A DNA stretch of 64,000 bases from CAWGXZ01 sp963826695 (GTDB taxonomy: Bacteria > Pseudomonadota > Gammaproteobacteria > Burkholderiales > Burkholderiaceae_C): contig CAWGXZ010000004.1 in NCBI GenBank assembly GCA_963826695.1, positions 992,001 through 1,056,000 of the forward strand, read 5' to 3'. The translations under genes and the position numbers were made by a program. This document shows positions 42,661-52,402 of this stretch, one piece after another (positions within the stretch are counted from its first letter, which is position 1; each line of letters begins with the position of its first letter). Under the pieces are notes generated by a model, which was not told the origin of the DNA, made no database searches, and worked only from the letters and a program-made list of their open reading frames with translations.

Positions 42661-45519
42661 ATGATGCAGGAGTCCAGGGCAAACTCGTACCTGTTCGGCG
42701 GCAATGCGCCGTACGTCGAGGAGATCTACGAGGCCTATCTCGACGATCCCGGCTCGGTCGACGAGCGCTGGCGCAGCTACTTCGATGCGTTGCAGAACGT
42801 GCCGGCAGCCGACGGCAGCGACAGTCGCGACGTGGCCCATGCGCCGATCGTCGAGTCGTTCGCCCAGCGTGCGCGCGCCAATGCCTTCGGCAACCGCGCC
42901 AGCAGCAGCGATCTGGCGGTCGCACGCAAGCAGGTGCATGTGCAGTCCTTGATTGCCGCCTATCGCTTTCTGGGGTCGCGCTGGGCCGATCTCGATCCGC
43001 TCAAGCGCCAGGGCCGGCCGAAGATCCCGGAACTGGAGCCAGCGTTCTACGACCTGACCGAGTCCGACATGGACATCGCGTTCAGCGCGACGAACACTTA
43101 TTTCTCGACCGCCGAGCAGATGTCGCTGCGCGATATCGTGCAGGCGCTGCGCGAGACCTACTGCGGCTCGATCGGCGCCGAGTACATGCACGTGACCGAG
43201 CCGGTGGAGAAGCGCTGGTGGCAGCAGCGTCTCGAAAGCGTGCGCTCGAAACCGGCGTTCTCGAGCGCCGAGAAGATCAACATCCTGAACCGGCTGACCG
43301 CAGCCGAAGGCCTCGAGCGCTACCTGCATACCAAGTACGTCGGCCAGAAGCGCTTTTCGCTGGAAGGCGGCGAGAGTTTCATCGCCTCGATGGACGAACT
43401 GGTGCAACGCGCCGGCAAGTCGGGCGTGCAGGAAATCGTCATCGGCATGGCGCACCGCGGCCGGCTGAATGTGCTTGTCAACACGCTCGGCAAGACACCC
43501 GCGGAGCTGTTCTCGGAGTTCGACCACACGGCGCCCGAGAACCTGCCGTCGGGCGACGTCAAGTACCACCAGGGTTTTTCCAGCGACGTGACGACGCCGG
43601 CCGGCCCGGTGCACCTGAGCCTGGCTTTCAACCCCTCGCACCTCGAGATCGTCAATCCGGTCGTCGAGGGCTCGGTCAAGGCCCGGCTCGACCGGCGCGG
43701 CGACTCCGAGGGCAGCACGGTCTTGCCGGTGCTGGTTCACGGTGATGCGGCTTTTGCCGGCCAGGGTGTGGTCATGGAAACGCTGGCGCTGGCGCAGACC
43801 CGCGGCTACTACACCGGCGGCACGGTGCACCTCGTCATCAACAACCAGATCGGCTTCACCACCAGCGATCCGCGCGACACGCGCTCGACTCTCTACTGCA
43901 CCGACGTCGTCAAGATGATCGAGGCACCGGTGCTGCACGTCAACGGCGACGATGCCGAGGCGGTGGTGCTCGCCTCGCAGATGGCGCTCGACTACCGCCA
44001 GGAGTTCAAGAAGGACGTTGTCGTCGACATCGTCTGCTTCCGCAAGCTCGGCCACAACGAGCAGGACACGCCTTCGCTGACCCAGCCGCTGATGTACAAG
44101 AAGATCGGCCAGCACCCGGGGACGCGCAAGGTCTACGGCGAGAAGCTGGTCGCGCAGGGTGTGCTGCCGGCGGACGGTCCCGATGCGATGGTCAAGGAAT
44201 ACCGCGCTGCAATGGACGCCGGCAAGCACACGGTCGATCCGGTGCTGACCAACTACAAGAGCAAGTACGCGGTCGACTGGACGCCGTTCCTCAACCGGAA
44301 GTGGACCGATGCGGCCGACACGGCGCTGCCCCTGGCCGAGGTGCGGCGTCTCGCCGAGCGCATCACCACGCTGCCACCGACGCTGAAGCCCCATGCGCTG
44401 GTTGCCAAGGTGATTGCCGATCGCGCGGCAATGGGCCGCGGCGAGATCAACGTCGATTGGGGCATGGGCGAGCACCTCGCCTTTGCCTCGCTGGTCGCCA
44501 GCGGCTATCCGGTGCGGCTTTCGGGCGAGGATTGCGGGCGCGGCACCTTCACCCACCGCCATTCGGTGCTGCACGACCAGAACCGCGAGAAGTGGGACGA
44601 AGGCACCTACACCCCGTTGCAGCACGTGGCCGACGGCCAGGCGCCGTTCGTCGTCATCGATTCGCTGCTTTCCGAAGAGGCCGTACTCGGCTTCGAATAC
44701 GGCTACGCCGCCGCCGAGCCGAACACCCTGGTGATCTGGGAAGCGCAGTTCGGCGACTTCGTCAACGGCGCGCAGGTGGTGATCGACCAGTTCATCGCGT
44801 CGGGCGAAGTCAAGTGGGGCCGGGTCAATGGCCTGACGCTGATGCTGCCGCACGGCTACGAAGGGCAGGGCCCCGAGCACAGCTCGGCACGGCTCGAGCG
44901 CTTCATGCAGCTGGCTGCCGAAAACAACCTGCAGCTGGTTCAGCCGACCTCGGCCAGCCAGATCTTCCATGTGCTGCGTCGGCAGATGGTGCGGATGTTC
45001 CGCAAGCCCCTGGTTATCCTGACGCCGAAGTCGCTGCTGCGTCACAAGGATGCAACCTCGCCACTGGCCGAGTTCACACGCGGCGAGTTCCGCACGGTCA
45101 TTCCCGAGACCAGCAGCGACGTCGCGCCCGAGAAGGTCAGGCGTCTGGTGGCCTGCTCCGGCAAGGTCTACTACGACCTGGTCAAGAAGCGCGCCGAGAA
45201 GAAGAGCAACGATGTGGCGATCGTTCGCATCGAGCAGCTCTACCCCTTCCCGCACAAGGCGTTTGCCGCCGAACTGAAGCGCTATCCGAACGCCACCGAC
45301 GTGATCTGGTGCCAGGACGAGCCGCAAAACCAGGGCGCCTGGTTCTTCGTCCAGCATTACCTGTTCGAGAACATGCTCGATGGACAGAAGCTCGGCTACG
45401 CCGGCCGCCCGGCATCGGCATCGCCCGCGGTCGGCTACGCCCACCTGCATCAGGAGCAGCAGAAGGCGTTGCTCGATCAGGCCTTCGGCAAGCTCAAGGG
45501 CTTTGTGCTGACCAAATAG
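42661..45519 (+). CDS. sucA: 2-oxoglutarate dehydrogenase E1 component
   Basis: E1 (OdhA) is the thiamine-diphosphate enzyme that decarboxylates 2-oxoglutarate in the TCA cycle. The 952-residue protein has the N-terminal E2-binding stretch (NSYLFGGNAPYVEEIYEAYL), then VIGMAHRGRLNVLVNTLGK and the ThDP region GDAAFAGQGVVMETLALAQ and VHLVINNQIGFTTSDP. The transketolase-like C-terminal part includes SGEDCGRGTFTHRH and QPTSASQIFHVLRRQM. I take the ATG at 42661 because GAGG lies 9-10 bases upstream; an in-frame GTG at 42652 is less likely. A 170-base leader with several small hairpins precedes it. odhB and lpd follow. Confidence 0.97.
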   Translation: MMQESRANSYLFGGNAPYVEEIYEAYLDDPGSVDERWRSYFDALQNVPAADGSDSRDVAHAPIVESFAQRARANAFGNRASSSDLAVARKQVHVQSLIAAYRFLGSRWADLDPLKRQGRPKIPELEPAFYDLTESDMDIAFSATNTYFSTAEQMSLRDIVQALRETYCGSIGAEYMHVTEPVEKRWWQQRLESVRSKPAFSSAEKINILNRLTAAEGLERYLHTKYVGQKRFSLEGGESFIASMDELVQRAGKSGVQEIVIGMAHRGRLNVLVNTLGKTPAELFSEFDHTAPENLPSGDVKYHQGFSSDVTTPAGPVHLSLAFNPSHLEIVNPVVEGSVKARLDRRGDSEGSTVLPVLVHGDAAFAGQGVVMETLALAQTRGYYTGGTVHLVINNQIGFTTSDPRDTRSTLYCTDVVKMIEAPVLHVNGDDAEAVVLASQMALDYRQEFKKDVVVDIVCFRKLGHNEQDTPSLTQPLMYKKIGQHPGTRKVYGEKLVAQGVLPADGPDAMVKEYRAAMDAGKHTVDPVLTNYKSKYAVDWTPFLNRKWTDAADTALPLAEVRRLAERITTLPPTLKPHALVAKVIADRAAMGRGEINVDWGMGEHLAFASLVASGYPVRLSGEDCGRGTFTHRHSVLHDQNREKWDEGTYTPLQHVADGQAPFVVIDSLLSEEAVLGFEYGYAAAEPNTLVIWEAQFGDFVNGAQVVIDQFIASGEVKWGRVNGLTLMLPHGYEGQGPEHSSARLERFMQLAAENNLQLVQPTSASQIFHVLRRQMVRMFRKPLVILTPKSLLRHKDATSPLAEFTRGEFRTVIPETSSDVAPEKVRRLVACSGKVYYDLVKKRAEKKSNDVAIVRIEQLYPFPHKAFAAELKRYPNATDVIWCQDEPQNQGAWFFVQHYLFENMLDGQKLGYAGRPASASPAVGYAHLHQEQQKALLDQAFGKLKGFVLTK

Positions 45520-45623
45520 TCAACAGGCGGAACGGTCCGGCGCTGGCGCTGCTGCGGCAGCAGAGCGACCGACTTCCCTTGAAACATGGCGGCCGTGCCG
45601 CCGAAAACAACGAAGAGACATCC

Positions 45624-46884
45624 ATGGCCATCGTCGACGTCAAAGTACCGCAGCTTTCCGAATCTGTTTCCGAAGGCACGCTTCTCGAATGGAAGAAAAA
45701 GCCGGGCGAGGCAGTCGCCATCGACGAGATCCTCGTCGAGATCGAGACCGACAAGGTGGTTCTCGAGGTGCCTGCGCCGTCCGCCGGCGTGATGGTCCAG
45801 CTCGTGCGCAACGACGGCGACAGCGTTGCCAGCGAGGAGGTCATCGCCCGAATCGATACCGATGCCGTCGAGCAGCTCAGCCCGCTCGAGGTCAAACCGG
45901 TACCGCAGGACAGCGCCCCGCCGGCCGCCGCAGCGGCGGCGGGGACAGGATCGAAATCGGACGTTGCGATGCCTGCCGCCGCCAAGTTGATGGCTGACAA
46001 CCAGCTCCAGCCGGGCTCGGTGGGACGGCAGCGGCCGCGATGGGCGCATCACCAAGGGCGACGTGCTCGGTGCCCTGGGCAGCGGCGCCGCTGCGCGTCC
46101 GCCAGCGCCGGCTCCGGCCCCGGCGCCGGCGCCGGCAGCGCGCCTGCCGTCCGCACCACGGGCTGCGGTCCAGCCGCTCGGCGACCGCCCGGAGCAGCGG
46201 GTACCGATGAGCCGGCTGCGCGCGCGGGTGGCGGAGCGGTTGCTGCAGTCGCAAGCGACCGCGGCGATCCTCACGACCTTCAACGAGGTCAACATGGCGC
46301 CGGTGATGGAGATGCGCAAGCGCTTCCAGGAGCGCTTCGAAAAGGAGCACGGCGTCAAGATCGGCTTCATGAGCTTCTTCGTGAAGGCGGCGGTGGCTGC
46401 CTTGAAGAAGTACCCGGTGCTGAATGCGTCGGTCGACGGCAACGACATCGTCTACCACGGCTATTTCGATATCGGCATTGCCGTCGGTTCGCCGCGCGGC
46501 CTGGTCGTTCCGATCCTGCGCAACGCCGACCAGATGAGCTTCGCCGATATCGAGAAGAAGATCGCCGAATTCGGCCAGAAGGCCAAGGACGGCAAGTTGT
46601 CGCTCGACGACCTCTCGGGTGGCACCTTCTCGATCTCCAACGGCGGCGTCTTCGGTTCGATGCTCTCGACGCCGATCATCAATCCGCCGCAGTCGGCCAT
46701 CCTCGGGGTCCACGCGACCAAGGACCGTGCGGTGGTCGAAAACGGGCAGATCGTCATTCGGCCGATCAACTACCTGGCCATGAGCTACGACCACCGGATC
46801 ATCGACGGCCGCGAAGCGGTGCTGGGGCTGGTGGCGATGAAGGACGCGCTGGAAGACCCGGCGCGACTGCTGTTCGATATCTGA
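45624..46884 (+). CDS. sucB: Dihydrolipoamide succinyltransferase (E2), frameshifted as sequenced
   Basis: E2 (OdhB) forms the core of the 2-oxoglutarate dehydrogenase complex. It starts with a lipoyl domain (lipoylated K44 in IETDKVVLEV) and a peripheral-subunit-binding domain (AAKLMADNQLQPGS, then GSGRDGRITKGDVLGAL). A linker of repeated Ala-Pro and the catalytic domain follow, with SYDHRIIDGREAV near the end. The frame changes by one extra base at about 46018-46030, inside the subunit-binding domain; family sequence continues without loss on both sides, giving about 419 residues. As written the protein would be cut before the catalytic domain. Intact sucA and lpd on either side argue for a sequence error. 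GAAGAG precedes the ATG at 45624. Confidence 0.9.
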
Positions 46885-46911
46885 TGGCCCACCTTCGCTG
46901 AGTCCGCAACC

Positions 46912-48339
46912 ATGAGCAAGCAATACGATGTCGTCGTGATCGGCGGCGGCCCGGGCGGCTACATCGCCGCCATTCGTGCCGCGCAACTCGGCTTTCAGGT
47001 GGCCTGCATCGACGAATGGAAGAACGCCGACAGCGGTCCCGCGCCGGGGGGTACCTGCACCAATGTCGGCTGCATCCCGTCGAAGGCTTTGCTGCAGTCG
47101 AGCGAGCACTTCGAGCAGGCCGGTCACCATTTCGCCGACCACGGCATCGGGCTGGCCGACCTGAGCATCGACGTGGCGAAGATGCTCGGCCGCAAGGATG
47201 CCGTCGTCAAGCAGAACAACGAGGGCATCCTCTACCTGTTCAAGAAGAACAAGGTGGCCTTTTTCCACGGGCGCGGCTCGTTCGCAGCCTCGCAGGGCGA
47301 GGGCTACACCATCGACGTCGCCGGTGCCACGGCAGAAAGCCTCGGCGCCAAGCACGTCATCGTCGCGACCGGTTCGAGCGCCCGTGCCCTGCCGGGTGCC
47401 GATTTCGACGAGCAGCTGATCCTCTCCAACGATGGTGCCCTGCGGATCGGCGCGGTGCCGAAGACGCTGGGCGTCATCGGCTCGGGTGTGATCGGGCTGG
47501 AGATGGGTTCGGTCTGGCGCCGGCTCGGTGCCGAGGTGACCGTGCTCGAGGCGCTGCCGACGTTCCTCGGTGCGGTCGACCAGCAGATTGCCAAGGAAGC
47601 CCAGAAGGCATTCGTCAAGCAGGGCCTGAAGATCGAGCTCGGCGTGAAGATCGAAGCGGTCGGGCCTGGCGGCAGCGGCGTCGAGGTCCGTTATGCGAGC
47701 GCGCAGGGCGAAGCCAGGACGCTCGACGTCGAGCGCCTGATCGTGTCGATCGGCCGGGTGCCGAACACCACCGGGTTGAACGCCGCGGCGGTCGGCCTGC
47801 AGCTCGACGAGCGCGGCGCGATCGCGGTCGACGAGCAATGCCGCACCAATTTGCCGAACGTCTGGGCGATCGGTGATGTCGTCCGTGGGCCGATGCTGGC
47901 GCACAAGGCCGAGGAGGAGGGCGTCGCGGTTGCCGAGCGCATCGCCGGGCAGCACGGCCATGTGAACTTCGACACCATCCCGTGGGTGATCTATACCTCG
48001 CCCGAGATTGCCTGGGTGGGTCGCACCGAGCAGCAGCTGAAGCAGGCCGACATGGCGTACAAGGCGGGTACCTTCCCGTTCCTCGCGAACGGTCGCGCCC
48101 GGGCGCTGGGCGACACGACCGGCATGGTGAAGATTCTTGCCGACGCCACCACGGACGAGATCCTCGGCGTGCACATCGTCGGTCCGCAGGCGTCCGAACT
48201 GATCGCCGAGGCGGTGATGGCGATGGAATTCAAGGCCTCGGCCGAGGACATCGCGCGCATCTGCCACGCCCATCCGTCGCTGAGCGAGGCCACCAAGGAA
48301 GCAGCGCTCGCCGTCGACAAGCGCACGCTGAATTTCTGA
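46912..48339 (+). CDS. lpdA: Dihydrolipoyl dehydrogenase (E3)
   Basis: E3 reoxidises the lipoyl groups of E2 with NAD+ as acceptor. The 475-residue protein has the FAD-binding GGGPGGYIAAIRAAQLG, the redox-active disulphide C49/C54 in GGTCTNVGCIPSK and an NAD-binding GSGVIGLEMGSVWRRLG. The dimerisation domain ends with the catalytic histidine in CHAHPSLSEATKEAAL. The slot between the cysteines reads TNVG where many homologues have LNVG. The gene follows odhB by 27 bases, so this E3 is dedicated to the 2-oxoglutarate complex here. Confidence 0.97.
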   Translation: MSKQYDVVVIGGGPGGYIAAIRAAQLGFQVACIDEWKNADSGPAPGGTCTNVGCIPSKALLQSSEHFEQAGHHFADHGIGLADLSIDVAKMLGRKDAVVKQNNEGILYLFKKNKVAFFHGRGSFAASQGEGYTIDVAGATAESLGAKHVIVATGSSARALPGADFDEQLILSNDGALRIGAVPKTLGVIGSGVIGLEMGSVWRRLGAEVTVLEALPTFLGAVDQQIAKEAQKAFVKQGLKIELGVKIEAVGPGGSGVEVRYASAQGEARTLDVERLIVSIGRVPNTTGLNAAAVGLQLDERGAIAVDEQCRTNLPNVWAIGDVVRGPMLAHKAEEEGVAVAERIAGQHGHVNFDTIPWVIYTSPEIAWVGRTEQQLKQADMAYKAGTFPFLANGRARALGDTTGMVKILADATTDEILGVHIVGPQASELIAEAVMAMEFKASAEDIARICHAHPSLSEATKEAALAVDKRTLNF

Positions 48340-48358
48340 GCCTTCGGTCGGTCGTCCG

Positions 48359-49456
48359 GTGACGGTTCGCGAGCTCTACCGCCGCACGCTCGCCGAGCGC
48401 GGCTATGAAAGCGACCCGGCGCAGTTGCGCGCGATCGAGTCGCTGGCACGCTGCGAGCAGGAGTGGATCGACTACAAGGCACGGCGGCGCAATGCGCTGG
48501 CCAAGCTGCTGATCCGTCCGGAGATTCCGCGCGGTGTCTACATGCACGGCGGGGTCGGGCGTGGCAAGAGCTTCCTCATGGACTGCTTCTTCAACTCGGT
48601 ACCGTTGACGCGCAAGACCCGGCTGCACTTCCACGAGTTCATGCGCGAGGTGCATCGCGAACTGGCCGAGCTGAAAGGAACCGCCGATCCGCTGCAGGTG
48701 CTGGGCGAGCGTGTTTCACGTCGCTACCGCCTGATCTGCTTCGACGAGTTCCACGTCTCGGACGTCACCGACGCGATGATCCTCTACCGGTTGCTCGAGT
48801 CGCTGTTCGAGAACCGGGTCAGCATCGTCACGACATCGAACTTTCATCCCGATGCGCTCTATCCGAACGGCCTGCACCGCGACCGCATCCTGCCGGCGAT
48901 CGAACTCCTGAAGAACCAGCTCGAGGTGATCAGCGTCGACAACGGCACCGACTACCGCAGCGTCACCCTCTCGGAAGTCGAGATTTATCACACGCCGTTG
49001 GGCGAAGCGGCCGACGCCGGCATGGCCGCCGCGTTCGAGCGCCTGGCCGAAGCGCGCGACGAGTCGCCGCTGCTGCTGATCGAGCACCGCGAGCTGCATG
49101 CCAAGCGCCGCGCCGGTGGCGTGGTCTGGTTCGATTTCGCCACCCTGTGCGGTGGACCGCGCTCGCAGAACGACTACCTCGAACTCGCCACCCAGTTCCA
49201 CACGCTGCTGCTTTCGAACGTGCCGCAGATGCCGCCGCGTCTGGCCTCGGAGGCGCGGCGCTTTACCTGGCTGGTCGACGTTCTCTACGACCGCAAGGTC
49301 AAGCTGATCGTGTCGGCGGCAGTCCCGGCAGAAGGGCTGTACGTCGAAGGGCCGCTGGCGCATGAATTCCCGCGCACGGTTTCGCGATTGCAGGAAATGC
49401 GCTCGGCCGAGTATCTGGAGCTGGCGCATCGCGACGTCGACACGTCGCTCACCTGA
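48359..49456 (+). CDS. zapE: Cell division ATPase ZapE (AFG1 family)
   Basis: ZapE is an AFG1-like P-loop ATPase that acts on the FtsZ ring, especially at low oxygen or high temperature. The 365-residue protein has Walker A GGVGRGKS at 64-71, Walker B LICFDEFHVSDVTDAM, and the family blocks VTTSNFHPDALYPNGLHR and WFDFATLCGGPRSQNDYLEL. The start is GTG at 48359, 19 bases after lpd; the ribosome binding site is poor. The odhAB-lpd-zapE order is typical of betaproteobacteria. Confidence 0.94.
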   Translation: MTVRELYRRTLAERGYESDPAQLRAIESLARCEQEWIDYKARRRNALAKLLIRPEIPRGVYMHGGVGRGKSFLMDCFFNSVPLTRKTRLHFHEFMREVHRELAELKGTADPLQVLGERVSRRYRLICFDEFHVSDVTDAMILYRLLESLFENRVSIVTTSNFHPDALYPNGLHRDRILPAIELLKNQLEVISVDNGTDYRSVTLSEVEIYHTPLGEAADAGMAAAFERLAEARDESPLLLIEHRELHAKRRAGGVVWFDFATLCGGPRSQNDYLELATQFHTLLLSNVPQMPPRLASEARRFTWLVDVLYDRKVKLIVSAAVPAEGLYVEGPLAHEFPRTVSRLQEMRSAEYLELAHRDVDTSLT

Positions 49457-49475
49457 GCCGGTTGCCGGCGGCCGG

Positions 49476-50240
49476 TCAGCGCGGCTCGACCCGCACGAGC
49501 ACCAGCGACAGGTTGTCGCCGCCGCCGCGGGCGCGTTCGCGCGCCCGGGCGATCAACGCCTGGCTGGCCTCGCCAGGTGACTGCCTGGTGAGCGCATGGC
49601 CGATTTCCTGTTCGCTGAAGTAGTGCCACAGCCCGTCGCTGCAGGCCATGACGCTGTCGCCGACTTCGAGCTGGCCGAGCTGGCCCAGCGTCACCGGCGG
49701 ATCGCGCGTCGCACCCAGGCAGCCGACCAGCAGGTTCGACTGTGGATGCGTCGCCGCGGCCTCGGGCGTGAGCCGGCCTTCGTCGACGAGCTTCTGCACA
49801 TACGAATGGTCGGAGGTGCGGAACTTGAGGCGGTGCCCCCGGTAGTGATAGACCCGCGAGTCGCCGGCGTGCACGGTATGGCACGCCAGATCGGGCATGA
49901 CCAGGAAGGCCGCCAGGGTGCTGTGCGGCTCTTCTTCCGACGTGATCGCCGTCAGCTTGATCATCAGATGCGACTCGAGCACCAGCTGGCGCAGCAATTC
50001 AGCGGGATCGTCGCGTTGTGGCGCGAAGCGCTCGAACAACTGCCTGGCCGTCAGCAACACCTGATCGGAGGCCTTGCGCCCGCCGCTCTTGCCGCCCATG
50101 CCGTCGGCGACGACACCGAGCACGCACCCCGCCACGCGCGGATGGGCGATCAGCTGCACCTGGTCCTGCTGGTAGTCGCGGTCGCCCTTGTCGAGGCCGG
50201 TGGCCACGGAAAGACGGTGACCGGCGTCGGACGAATTCAT
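49476..50240 (-). CDS. PP2C-type serine/threonine protein phosphatase
   Basis: This 254-residue cytoplasmic phosphatase is of the PP2C (PPM) family, which uses two metals to remove phosphate from Ser/Thr. The motifs are in order: RDYQQDQVQL (first aspartate), VVADGMGGKSGG, HAGDSRVYHYRG, LVGCLGATRDPPV, CSDGLWHYFSE and the final GGGDNLSLVLVRV. No regulatory domain is attached. The ATG at 50240 starts MNSSDAGHRLSV; the frame upstream is not family-like. It is convergent with zapE and divergent from the dinG-like gene. A partner kinase is not in the window. Confidence 0.92.
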   Translation of the reverse strand: MNSSDAGHRLSVATGLDKGDRDYQQDQVQLIAHPRVAGCVLGVVADGMGGKSGGRKASDQVLLTARQLFERFAPQRDDPAELLRQLVLESHLMIKLTAITSEEEPHSTLAAFLVMPDLACHTVHAGDSRVYHYRGHRLKFRTSDHSYVQKLVDEGRLTPEAAATHPQSNLLVGCLGATRDPPVTLGQLGQLEVGDSVMACSDGLWHYFSEQEIGHALTRQSPGEASQALIARARERARGGGDNLSLVLVRVEPR

Positions 50241-50307
50241 GGGGGAGATCGCGCGCTGGGGCGAGGCAGCCTTCGGGGAGCGGCAGTGTACTGTCGGCGG
50301 CAGAAAT

Positions 50308-50329
50308 CGACCCAATGCCCGACAGGCTC
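50308..50329. repeat. 22-bp copy of the dnaG-tail element's terminal repeat
   Basis: These 22 bases match 278-299, inside the right terminal inverted repeat of the 24-310 element, with one difference (T at 50316 for A at 286). The differing base creates the ATG at 50315 used by the dinG-like gene. Such a match is very unlikely by chance, so this may be a decayed or solo end of the same element. Confidence 0.5.
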
Positions 50330-52360
50330 GTAGCGATGCCCACGACGCCCGGAGACCGCCGGCCCTCGCCGGCTTGCCATGCGGATCACGAAGATGACCT
50401 GCACCATGCCGTCGAGGTCGCGTTCGGCACGGCCGGGCCGCTGGCGCGCGCGGATCCGCTCTACGTCGGAAGGGCGGTGCAGATCGAGATGGCGCACGCG
50501 GTGGCCCATGCCATCGATCACGGCAGCATCCTCGTCGCCGAGGCCGGGACCGGCGTCGGCAAGACCTTCGCCTACCTGGTGCCTGCCCTGCTGTCCGGCC
50601 GGCGGGCGCTGATCAGCACCGCCACCAAGAGCCTTCAGGACCAGCTCCATGCCCGCGACATCCCCCGGCTGCTGCAGGCACTCGGCGTGGCACCGAAGGT
50701 GGCCTTGCTCAAGGGCCGCGGCAGCTATCTGTGCCTGCACCGGCTCGAGCACGCCCGAGACGCCATGCCGCCGGCAGAAACCGGGGCGCTGCGGACCCTG
50801 GCACGGATCGAGCGCTGGGCGCAGGCGACCCGCAGCGGCGACCTGGCCGAGATCGACGGGCTCGACGAGCGCAGCCCCACGGTCGGCCTGGTCACCTCGA
50901 CGCGCGAGAACTGTCTCGGCACCAACTGTCCGCGCTACCGCGAATGCCACGTCGTTGCCGCGCGTCGCGACGCGATGGCGGCGGACGTGACGGTGATCAA
51001 TCACCATCTGTTCTTCGCCGACCTGCTGCTGCGCGAAAGCGGCGTCGCCGAACTGCTGCCGAGCGTCGACATCGCCGTCTTCGACGAGGCGCACCAGCTC
51101 GCCGAGGTCGGTGTGCAGTTCCTGGGCACGGTGCTTGGCTCCGGGCAGCTGATCGACTTCGCGCGTGATCTGCTCGCCGCCGGACTGCAGCATGCGCGCG
51201 GGCTGGTGCCGTGGATCGAGGTGACCGATGCCTGCGACCGCGCGGCGCGCCAGCTGCGGCTCGCCGCCGCAGGCGGCCGGGCGCCACGTGGCAGCACGCG
51301 ACTGCGCTGGAAGGACAGCGAGAACCTGCCCGAGTTTGCCGATGCGCTGCAGGCAATCGGCAAGGCCACGGCGGCGGCGGCGTCCGCGCTGCGCACCGTC
51401 GGCGGCGTCGCGCCCGACATCGACCGCCTCGGCGAACGGGCCGAACACCTGGCGCAGGTTGCGGTGCAGTTTTCTGCGCCTGCAGCGCCCGCTCGCGTGC
51501 GCTGGATCGACGTCTCGCTGCATCAGGTGCGGCTGGTCGAATCGCCGCTCGACATACGCGACAGCCTGCGCGTGCAGATCGAGGCGTCGCCGAAGGCCTG
51601 GATATTCACGTCGGCAACGCTCGGCGACGACGCCGAGCTCTCCTGGTTCACCGAGTCTGCCGGGCTCGGCGGCTCGCCCACGTTGCGCCTCGGCAGCCCG
51701 TTCGACTACGCCGCATCAGCGCGTCTCTATGTGCCGCGCGGATTCCCCAAGCCGGCCGACGCCGCGCACAGCCCGGCGGTCGCACGCCTCGCGGCATCCT
51801 GCGCAACGGCGGCCGGGGGCCGCACCTTCGTGCTGACGACCACCCTGCGTGCCCTGCGCCTGATCGCACAGGCGTTGCGAGCTGAACTGCAGGCTTCGGG
51901 CGAGGACATCGAGGTGCTGGTCCAGGGCGAAATGCCGAAGCGCCAATTGCTCGAGCAGTTTCTGACCCATCCCCGCGCGATCCTGGTCGGCTCGCAAAGC
52001 TTCTGGGAAGGCATCGACGTTGCAGGCGACCGGCTGCAGTGCGTCCTGATCGACAAGCTGCCATTTCCCCCGCCCAACGATCCTTTGGTCGAAGCCATGG
52101 TGCAGCGGCTCGAGAGCGAAGGCCGCAACGCATTCACCGACTATTTCGTTGCCGAAGCTGCCGTGGCGCTGAAGCAGGGCGCCGGCAGGCTGATCCGCAG
52201 CGAAAGCGACCGCGGTCTGCTGGTCGTGTGCGACAGCCGCCTGGTTGGCGCCGGCTATGGGCGCCGCCTGCTGGCAGCGCTGCCGCCGATGCGCGCCGTC
52301 GAAAGCGAAGCAGAAGCACTGCACTGGCTCGCCACCCTGGCCGAAGCACCACCCTTCTGA
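50315..52360 (+). CDS. dinG: DinG/YoaA-type ATP-dependent DNA helicase (Fe-S, XPD-like)
   Basis: This 5'-to-3' superfamily 2 helicase is of the XPD-like iron-sulphur class and acts in DNA repair or resolving R-loops. From 50315 it has 681 residues. Walker A AGTGVGKT is at 77-84 and the DEAH box at 257-260 (AVFDEAHQLAE). The likely cluster cysteines lie between them, in GSYLCLHR and ENCLGTNCPRYREC. C-terminal motifs SQSFWEGIDVAGDRLQ and QGAGRLIRSESDRG follow. A start at 50336 (MPTTPGDRR) is equally possible and would give 674. At this size it is nearer YoaA than long DinG. It is divergent from the PP2C gene. Confidence 0.9.
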   Translation: MPDRLVAMPTTPGDRRPSPACHADHEDDLHHAVEVAFGTAGPLARADPLYVGRAVQIEMAHAVAHAIDHGSILVAEAGTGVGKTFAYLVPALLSGRRALISTATKSLQDQLHARDIPRLLQALGVAPKVALLKGRGSYLCLHRLEHARDAMPPAETGALRTLARIERWAQATRSGDLAEIDGLDERSPTVGLVTSTRENCLGTNCPRYRECHVVAARRDAMAADVTVINHHLFFADLLLRESGVAELLPSVDIAVFDEAHQLAEVGVQFLGTVLGSGQLIDFARDLLAAGLQHARGLVPWIEVTDACDRAARQLRLAAAGGRAPRGSTRLRWKDSENLPEFADALQAIGKATAAAASALRTVGGVAPDIDRLGERAEHLAQVAVQFSAPAAPARVRWIDVSLHQVRLVESPLDIRDSLRVQIEASPKAWIFTSATLGDDAELSWFTESAGLGGSPTLRLGSPFDYAASARLYVPRGFPKPADAAHSPAVARLAASCATAAGGRTFVLTTTLRALRLIAQALRAELQASGEDIEVLVQGEMPKRQLLEQFLTHPRAILVGSQSFWEGIDVAGDRLQCVLIDKLPFPPPNDPLVEAMVQRLESEGRNAFTDYFVAEAAVALKQGAGRLIRSESDRGLLVVCDSRLVGAGYGRRLLAALPPMRAVESEAEALHWLATLAEAPPF

Positions 52361-52402
52361 GGTGCTGCCGGAGCCGCCGCGGCACTCAGCCGCCGGCGGC
52401 TT

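Noticed and set aside
46018..46030. Programmed ribosomal frameshifting as the cause of the odhB, hrpA, fimV and lptG breaks
   Set aside because: No slippery heptamer with a downstream pseudoknot is visible at these sites, and both extra-base and missing-base shifts occur, which fits sequence errors better.
52361..52402. GC-rich palindrome between the dinG-like gene and bamD as a terminator
   Set aside because: The inverted repeat is imperfect and no T run follows on either strand.
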